Positions 53,231-62,700 of a stretch of 64,000 nt of DNA are shown piece after piece. Below the pieces are notes generated by a model, which saw nothing but the letters and a program-made list of their open reading frames with translations, was not told where the DNA came from and searched no databases. Numbering within the stretch: position 1 is the first letter of the stretch; every line of letters starts with the position of its first letter. The DNA comes from Theodoxus fluviatilis (taxonomy: Eukaryota; Mollusca; Gastropoda; Cycloneritida; Neritidae), in assembly GCA_034096865.1 (NCBI GenBank), contig JAWQFJ010001821.1, positions 10,170-74,169 on the forward strand. The letters run 5' to 3'. Both the position numbers and the translations under genes were made by a program.

Positions 53231-54654
53231 CAGTGGGACCTGCGAATAGCGACCCTCTAAATAGCGACTACCCTCGCAATAGCGGCTGGTCAGAGCCGGC
53301 ACGGATCGATTTCTTAAGAAAATTACCTCTAAATAGCGACTAACCTCGCTATTGCGAATAACGACCCCCCCTTGCCGGTCCCGATCGCTGTTTTTACTTG
53401 CGAATAGCGACTCTCTCTTCCCTGGGGCGGCATTTCGTGAAGTGTCTGCACCACACGGCCGTTCCCAGAGGTCGGTTTAGTTGAGCCGCGCTGACATGTA
53501 TACAATGCTGGGGTCAGAAGTGGGTCAGGCAATCTAAAAATAACCTTTGCAGCCGATGAGCCTGCTTCAGTGTTTTTTGCCTCATGCCATTCATCCCCCA
53601 CAAAATGGCTACAAAGAGGAAAGCACTAACGCTGGAACAGCGGATGGAGGTCTTGAAAAAAATAGACAATGGTATGACCCTACAGGATGTGGCCAAACAC
53701 TTCGATGTTGGTTTGACACAAATCAAATCAGTAAAGAGAAAACGAGAAGAGTTAAAACAGCGATGGGAAGATGGAGGCCGAGCGGACCAGAAGCACACAA
53801 AACGACGAAAGACAAATCTCGAGGGTCTCAACGCCGATATGTGGCAATGGTTTTGTGAACAGCGATCGCGAAACCTTCCGATTTCTGGGAAACTAATCCA
53901 GGTAGGCAAACCTTGTCCATTTTTGAATTTGCTGTTGAAAATTATACATTGCATTGATTGAGAGAGAATTTACAATCAGAACAACGAGTTCTGAGAGCAC
54001 TCGATGTAGGCATACCCTTTCGCATCTGGGAAATTTTGCCTGTCAGTTTTTAAGGCTTGTTCAGGAGGCGCAGCGCTGCGAAGCGCTGCACAGCGCTGCT
54101 TGTGATTCACTCCTGAACAGCAATTTTGGGGCGTGATTCACTCAGCGCTGAGCAGCGCTGAGCATCCTCGATCCGAGGTGATTCAGACGATTTTTAAAAT
54201 GGCGTCTTCGATCTTTGTTGCCCTAGCTGTTAGGTTTCTCATGTCTTTTATTTTCTATCTACACATGTGCATGTGTGTGTGCTTTGAAATGTGTTCTTGA
54301 TCATGATTAGACTTATAGAAAAATCCAAAGCCAATCACAAGAACATCAGTGACTACATGTACATGTACATGTACATGCAGATCTCCTTAGTTTAGTCAAA
54401 ACTAGCCAAATTAATCCTCATTTTAACTTGAAGTGTGTACAATAAAATATTGAATGCCTTTAAACATTGTTTTGTTGCCCTTGCTGTTTGTTTTCTCATG
54501 TCTTTTATTTTCTATCTACACATGTGCATGTGTGTGAGCTTTGAAATGTGTTTTTGATCATGATTATGGTTGAACCTCCAAATAACACCCTACCTCGAAA
54601 TAGCACCCCTTTTGGTTTGGTCCCAAGAGGGGTCGCTATTCGCAGGTTCCACTG
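53231..54654 (+). mobile_element. Tigger/pogo-type DNA transposon, non-autonomous
   Basis: The left end CAGTGGGACCTGCGAATAGC and right end GCTATTCGCAGGTTCCACTG are inverted matches with one mismatch, flanked by TA on both sides (53229-53230, 54655-54656) as in Tc1/mariner/pogo elements. The plus-strand ORF encodes only the N-terminal DNA-binding part. The 3' half holds a palindromic insertion (about 54053-54180) and a direct duplication of about 100 bp (54214-54318 and 54471-54567). Confidence 0.88.
53605..53961 (+). pseudogene. Tigger transposase fragment: CENP-B-type N-terminal HTH
   Basis: From ATG 53605: MATKRKALTLEQRMEVLKKI, then DVAKHFDVGLTQIKSVKRKR, the typical CENP-B/Tigger psq-type helix-turn-helix, then the start of the second HTH (LNADMWQWFCEQRSRNLPIS). 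After KLIQ the sequence reaches GTAGGC (53901), either a real donor of a lost intron or the deletion point. About 20 unrelated residues follow before the stop. The DDE catalytic domain is missing. Confidence 0.8.
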
Positions 54655-54656
54655 TA

Positions 54657-55540
54657 ATTAAAACAAATCAATCATGACTGCTTGACTCTATCAGGGAATT
54701 GTTAAATGCACTTGATCACAAAGCAAATTCACTCAAATTGAAGTGCAAAGGATAAAAAGTCTCCTGCAAAATCTGTGATGGAATCTTCAGTGGCAAACCT
54801 TATCACTGCCTTGTCTCAGTCCTTTTAGTGTAAAAGGCAAGCTCCAAAGGCACATTACCATGTAAAGTGCTCAAGTTTCAAAATTCAAACATAATCAGCT
54901 GAATTGAACTAACCACTGAAATATCAGTCTGAACATGTGCAGTCACAGTTCTAAGCATATACTGTGCATTAAATATTGGTGCTCCTGAAGCAACAATTTT
55001 ACATTAAAAATACAACATAAATAACACTATAGAACAAAACAATTCGTGTTTGGTTGAAATTCAAGAACACATAACAGTCATACTTCCCCATTTTTCAAAA
55101 GAATTTACAAGGTGAATTAACACACTTAATTTTAGTATTCTGGAGATACAGACAATAATAGAAAAAAAAATCCTCTGAAATTCAATAGGTTGTGTGAGTG
55201 GTGGCGTAGAACACTTTGTGAGCACTGTGAGCAACTATGGTTAAAGTCTCAAAGTGTCATAATTTAAATATCACTATCAACAAGTGTATGCAACAGCACA
55301 CACCACACACAAATAAAGAAATCATCAAAGCTTCTCACTCAAAGATCAAAGCTTGATACTCACTCAACACTAAATGACACGCAACTGCTCAACATACTCA
55401 TAAAAAATTCAAGCCAGGCTCCACCTCAGGTGTTCACACTGAGAATCCACAAACACAGAATACAAACAAATGCAGAAATGGAATGGCCTTCATATCTCTC
55501 ACCCACTCGATCCATCTCACACCTTCATCTGGTCTCAACT
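54657..55540. other. Intergenic / probable 3' UTR of the ABCD gene (minus strand)
   Basis: AT-rich. No minus-strand polyadenylation signal could be chosen with confidence. No other feature recognised. Confidence 0.5.
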
Positions 55541-56022
55541 CTACACTCCAGCAGTGTTGATTTCTTCCTCCTCCTCAGTGAAGCTGCCGTTGAGCAGTTC
55601 AGAACCAGCCACCCCAGCAGCAATGGCATTGCCCACGAAGCTTCCCTTCTTGTTGAGGAGCACAGAGTCCTCCCCAAGCAGCCCACACAGCTCCTTCAGT
55701 CGCTGGTGCATCTTGGGCACTCCAGTCAGCTGTGCCTCCAACTTCTGCTTCTCTTCATTGAGTGACAGCCTGGCTGTGGTGTCCAGCTCCTCCAGACGCC
55801 AGCCACCCTCCCCGTCAAACTGCAGCAGGTGCGTGTGGAACTTCCTGCATGAGGAGAGGATCAAGAGTCATTAACATCCACATTGTGGTCATCATCATCA
55901 TCATCATCATCATCATCAGTACCACCACCACCACCACCACCACCACCACCACCACCATCACCACCACCACCACCACCACCACCACCACCACCATCACCAC
56001 CACCACCACCACCACCACCACC

Positions 56023-56104
<82 letters not shown>

Positions 56105-56758
56105 CTGAAGTATCATTATAAAATCAATATTGACAATCATCATGATGTTTGCAACATATAGCCAGAATTGCTCAATGCCTCCCACTCATCAGCTGCAACC
56201 CCTTAGCTGGGTTTTTTTGGGTCCAATTCAATAGATCAGCCAAGAGTGGCTGCAAGCAGGTAAAGTGGCAACTGGTAGGCATGGGGACAGGATCATAGTA
56301 TTGCGACCTGATCAAGTTTTCAAACCTCCTGGAAGATTGAGCCCAAGCCAAATGCAGTAATAAATTGGTCACTAAACCACAAGTCTAACCCCAAGAAACG
56401 CCTCTATTCCTATTACTTCTTAGCAGCAGCAGCAGCAGCAGCAATCAGCAGGCATGGAAGAGGCATTCAAGCATAATTTAGGCAATGGAAGTTGAATGCA
56501 AGGAAGCTCAGGCTCGAACGTCTCTACCCCAAGTAAAGGACAACGACATTGTGCACAACATAGTTCTGCTCAATCTAACATGACTGCATAACCACAATCA
56601 TGAAAATGACTGAAAGCAGTGGTGCTACTGACCAGAGTGAGGGGCGGTGGGTGATGGTGAGAAGCATAATGCCTTTGTCCTTGATGGCCTGGTAGATCTT
56701 GCTCTCCACATCAATGGACACTGCACTGGTGCACTCATCCAGCAAGGCAAACTGTGGG
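55541..56758 (-). CDS. ABCD1: ABCD exons: Walker B, H-loop and C-terminal helix
   Basis: Exon 56758-56633 codes [20 protein letters not shown] through ITHRPSL and ends within the Trp codon; donor GTCAGT. Exon 55844-55541 completes Trp and codes [15 protein letters not shown], an acidic coiled segment and the stop after INTAGV. The last 40 residues (after LCGLLGED) are not conserved with vertebrates as remembered. Confidence 0.93.
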
Positions 56759-59700
56759 CTGGGAAGAAAGAGACAAATAGTGAAAAGCCATGCATTCATT
56801 ATCTCCAGGAGAGTTGTTCCACGAAAAAAGGATGGTCAGATATATTCATGCCCAAGGCATCCTAATATCATGATCAAAAATACATAATCAGTTATTTTTA
56901 ATTCATTTCTAAAACCATTTAGAGTTAGAACGATTTTCATAACAGGCCTAAGATCTGATTATTAAAAATAAAAATTAAAAAATCTAAAAAGTTAACCTAA
57001 GAGATTAAACTGAATAATATTTATGTACAGACAGAGTCTAAATTATCAAGTCCATATGAAACTCATTCACATGATGGAAAAAACTGACAGACAAAAACTA
57101 TGGTGAGTGTGAGGAAGATGAGGTAGAGAGGACTTACTTGTGGTAGAAAATCCTGGCCATGCCCATCCTCTGCTTCTCCCCTCCAGACAGCACATCCTTC
57201 CAGTCACTCACGGCATCCCAGCCTGCGGAGTACACAGCACTCAACATTCATGGTAGGCATAGTCAGCGTCAGACATGGCCGACTCAAACATCTGAGGAGT
57301 GTTCCATGTGGCTGGAGCCTCTTGGTGCCCCTGGCATTAGCTGGACCCCGGACTGCTGGACCTCTGAAGCCTGTTGCAATAGCTACTACTAATACTACCC
57401 CTGATCTGTAAGTGTAAGCCGAGATGTAAAGAAACAAAATAACTTCTCCTTTCCACAAAATCTCAATGGGGCACTTTCAAAGATGCATCGCATATAAAAA
57501 GAAATCTCTGGACAGCACAAATGACTCCTGGTTCTCATCAGTCAAATATTCATTAGAATACTCATCTTTCTTCTGTTTTGTTCTAATTGATTTTTAGGTT
57601 TTATCTGTATTTTTTATTTTTTGTTTGTTTGTTTCCTTACTTGTTCCTCAAGCCCTTTTCACTGTTTGAGCTAAAAGAAAAATTACCCAATGATGTATAC
57701 ACTGAGAACATGAGTAGTAGCAGGACAAGAATTTGACCATGTCACAGAAAAATTACTATGAATATTTCAAAGTATCGATGACAGATTTTACTAAAGCCAA
57801 AAAAAAAAATTGGCTATGGTAACCCAGCTGACCCTTTTTTTTTCTACCAACCCATCTTCCCTGGGATCACCATCTAGGTAAAAAAGCTTTTCAGCAAAGA
57901 CAAATTTTGATAATAATGTTCACATGAATCTACTGTATACTTGACATTTCTTAAAACACATGTATACACATACACAAATGTGCAGTCTCAATCTGGCCTC
58001 AAAACAAGCAAACAAACAAATAAATAAATAATCTTTTTTTTTTTAATTTAAAAGTCAGGCTGATCACCCTTTTTTTTGGCCATATTACTAGTATAGCTAC
58101 TTTTTTATGGTGGATTCATGCAACAGAGGGAAAACTGAACATCAGTGGTGACTACCGATACTTGCCTCCTTCTCTGGTGATGATGTGCCTGAGGTGGACA
58201 ATGTCCAGGATCTGCTCCAGGTCTCTGTCAGTGTAGCCCTTGGTGCACATGTCCTCCACTGTGTCAGGGTAGATGACCTGGTCTCGAAGTGACCCGATGG
58301 ACATGTATGGCCTGTAGGAAGGAGGAGAAAACTCAATGGCAGGTTGGCTCCATTCAGCAGTAAACTACTTTTTCTGTGTGTGCATGCTGTTTCCAGGGTT
58401 GTGTGTGGTGAAATATGCATCAATGACCAAAAATGGGCCATTTGAGTCTCTCTCACTTGGCTAGCAGAAGAACAAACTTGATGTGTACATTGTGATAAAA
58501 GGAAGACATTTAATCAAGACAACCATTTTTCTGTTTCTGTGCATTCTTTCATTAAATAAATAAGTGTCAACTTCTTATAAATACATAATGAAAGCTACCA
58601 TTGATGGTGAGTATTTTTAAAGACTGACAACTGCAAACAATCTCCCAGCTATTATGACAAGTAAAAGCTTTTTTTGAGTGTGTTTGGTATCATGTGTTCA
58701 TTTTTAAAGAAAACAAGAAGGGCAAAGCCCATACGACTCACATGCTTGAACTTGACCTTTACATGACTTTGACCTTCAGGTGACCTTCAAGGTCAAGGTC
58801 AAACAACTAAACCTAGCAATGACATCATATACTAAGAACTGCTTTACACATTTTTCCTACCAAAATACATGTGACCTTGACTCAAGGTCAAGGTCATCCA
58901 AGGTCATGCAACACAAAGCTGTTAATTCAAGACATAGGAAGCACAATGGTGCTTATTGGCACTTTCTACCATGATATATGGTCACTTTTAGTGGTTCACT
59001 ACCCCATTTTGGTCACATTTAGTAAGGGTCAAAACGACCTTGACCTTGATGACATGTGACCAAATGTGTCTCATGATGAAAGTATAACATGTGTACTACA
59101 ATGTTATGAAGTTTGGAAGAGTTATCTTCCATAGTTCAGGGTCAAGATCACTTCAAAGTATGTATACAATCCAACTTTAAAGAGCTCCTGTGACCTTGAC
59201 CTTGAAGCAAGGTCAAGTCACTATGTATGTTTTTGTACGCCTTGTCATCATACACCACTATGCCAAATTGGGTGTTGGGTGTCTCCGAGAAAAATCCAAC
59301 ATTAAAGTTTTTTACGGACGGCAGGACGCTCGGACGCCCGGACGGACGACACGGGTGACCTAGTATGAAAGTATAACATGTGTACTACAATGTTATGAAG
59401 TTTGGAAGAGTTATCTTAAATAGTTCGGGGTCAAGGTCACTTCAAAATATGCATACAATCCAACTTAAAGAGCTCCTGTGACCTTGACCTTGAAGCAAGG
59501 TCAAGTCACTATGTATGTTTTTGTAAGCCTTGTCATCCTACACCATCATGCCAAATTGGGTGTTGATAGACTTAATAGTCTTCGAGAAAAATCCAACCTT
59601 AAAGTTTTTTAAGGATGACAGGGCACCCGGCCGCCCGGCCGCCTGGACGGCCACCCGGACGGCCGCCCAGACGCCCAGACGAACGACACTGGTGACCTAG

Positions 59701-62700
59701 TATGAAAGTATAACATGTGTACTACAATCTTATGAAGTTTGAAAGAGCTATCTTCCATAGTTCAGGGTCAAGGTCACTTCAAATTATGTATACAATTCAA
59801 CTTTAAAGACATCTGTGACCTTGACCTTCAAGCAAGGTCAATCAAACTGGTATCAAAAGATAGGGATTACTTTGCCCTATATACCATACATAGGTCAGGT
59901 ATCCAATCTCAAAAACTTCAGAGAAAATTGGGAAAATGTGAAAAATGGCTGTTTTTTAGACAACATTTACGGCCCCTGCGACCTTGACCTTGAAGCAAGG
60001 TCAAGTCACTATGTATGTTTTTGTACGCCTTATCATCCTACACCATCATGCCAAATTGGGTGTTGATAGACTTAATAGTCTCCGAGAAAAATCCAACCTT
60101 AAAGTTTTTTACAGACGCCCGGACGAAACGGGTGAGTACGTAGACTCACTTTTGCTTCGCATGTGAGTCAAAAACTAAGCTTTCCCATAACAAGCTGGCA
60201 ACTATACCACATAAATCAGACACATATAAATAGGAGTGAAAAACATGAGCATACACTGAAAACATAGACACAGCTTAGATCTACCTCTGTGGAATGTAGT
60301 ACATGGTGGAGGGAGGGGGCTTCTCCAGACGGCCACCATACACAGGCCACAGACCACTGAAGATGCGGAAAAGGGAAGACTTGCCACAGCCATTGGGCCC
60401 CGTGATCAGCAGGTGCATCCCTGGTTCCATCTGTACAAAAGTATCATGGATGTGCCACAGTGCAACTTCTGATATGGACAAACACTTCACCTACGTATCA
60501 TAGATGTGTCCTAGAGTGCAATATGGACTAATACTTCACCAAAGTATCATAGATGTGTCCTAGAGTAACGTCTGATATGGACTAATACTTCACCAAAGTA
60601 TCATAGATGTGTCATAGAGTAACGTCTGATATGGACTAATACTTCACCAAAGTATCATAGATGTGTCATAGAGTAACGTCTGATATGGACTAATACTTCA
60701 CCAAAGTATCATAGATGTGTCCTAGAGTAACGTCTGATATGGACTAATACTTCACCAAAGTATCATAGATGTGTCCTAGAGTAACGTCCAATATGGACTA
60801 ATACTTCACCAAAGTATCATAGATGTGTCCTAGAGTAACGTCCAATATGGACTAATACTTCACCAAAGTATCATAGATGTGTCATAGAGTAATATCTGAT
60901 ATGGACTAATACTTCACCAAAGTGTCATAAATGTGTCACGGAGTAATGTCTGATATTAACACTTCACCAAAGTATCATAGATGTACCACAGTATGGACTA
61001 GCACTTCCCTAAACACTTCCTTCTGCATAAATCATGCAACCAAACTGCAAAAAAAAGTGTATAGTTCATTTGCATTAACTCTTAAGATCCTGTACCACCC
61101 ATTACCGCCCACCCTGCTGAATCCTGTACCGCCCATAGCTGCCCACCCCATGTGGCTGTTACTTAACATATTTTTCTACAAATTGCATAATCCTTACCCC
61201 CAACCATCCCACCCTTCCCCATCCCCACTCCTAATCTCTGACCTCCACAGACATTCGTTACCCCTTAAATCTGGAGATTCTCCCTCGATGGCTAGTCGAG
61301 ACGCTCCTACAGCTAGAAAAACAGCCAATCATCAACTTGCAAGGCGGAAGAACATGGCTATGTCCTGGCGCCAGAGTCTGTGAAGAAGTTGCCGATAGAC
61401 GAAATAACTGACAATACAGATATCACATCAGTTTTTCACTTCATAGAACACACCATGGTGTCATATCGAATGGCACGGGAACTTTTTCAATGAAAAAAAG
61501 CAACTAGGGTTCAACTGTGGACAATTTTGTTAAAAATGTTAGGCCTCGATTCATTTCAATCAATTCAAGGGACATAATTCATGGAGTGTATGTAAACGGT
61601 GTTGTGTTTTTGCAAGCGAAAAAAAAAAATTGGCAGTGTATGTCCAGAAATAACCTATAAACTTACACCTCAAGATATACAAATGAACACTCGAACAGCA
61701 AATACTTCTGTGTACGTACACTTTTCTATTCTCGGACCCTGAGAAGCACATTACAGGCACTGTTATCTCCAAACACCAGCCCAACTCTAACTGTCTCCGC
61801 CATTTTGGTTCCTCCGGGTCACTGCAGCGAGAAGCATCGAGGGAGCTCTGGACATCCCTTGGCCTCCCGCCTTCATGAAGAGTGTGTCTTGATGAGCGAG
61901 GAATGTAGGAAATGTCTAGCCCTCATGATACTCTCGAGATTTTGGGCCACACAAACGCGCCCAATGCACTGGATTGATTTCTTCATTCAGCTTACCTTGA
62001 AAGACAGACTCGACACAATGATGTCTCCATTTGGAGTGATGATAGGCAGGTTGCTCAGGAGAATAGTTCCTTTGGTGTCCACCACTTCTCCTGAAGTTAA
62101 AGAGGGATTGATGTTAAAACAGACACTTACACCATAAATGTGCTCATGGTGCTACTGACCAAGTAGAGGCAATGGCAGCACTTGGTAATAGTATTGATGG
62201 TCTTACATGACAACAGAAAAGGAAGACAATATTACGTAACATCATACTGTCTTGCACTTTATTGAATGGCAAGAAATTATATCAACAGTATTTTGCAACT
62301 TTGATTTTTTTTTCAAGCTGATATACTTTGTATTGTACAGCAAAGAACATCAATGGATTGTGCATACTAAGTGTTAAAGGTAGAGATACTGGTTTTATCT
62401 AGTGACGTATCACCTGTATCCAGAACTGACTAAAGCGGGTTACCTATGAAGTCCTATGAAATGCTAGCAAAGGCAATTCAAGAGGCGTTTCCGTACTTTT
62501 TAAACAGGGATTGCTGTAATCATACGCAATGTCCAATCATTCAGTTCTTGTAATAAAACCATTTCCATATTCAGACATTGCCTGCTTTTTCATCCCAATT
62601 TTCATACAGACTACTGTACGATTACAGCAATAATTAACATTTAGAATGCCGTGGGCGGATGTTTCCGCCATGCGCTTTCCTTCCCGAACAGCTACAGGCG

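Noticed and set aside
55815..56121. Poly-Met/poly-Val and poly-Pro/poly-Ser frames
   Set aside because: They are translations of the ATC/ACC microsatellite in an intron.
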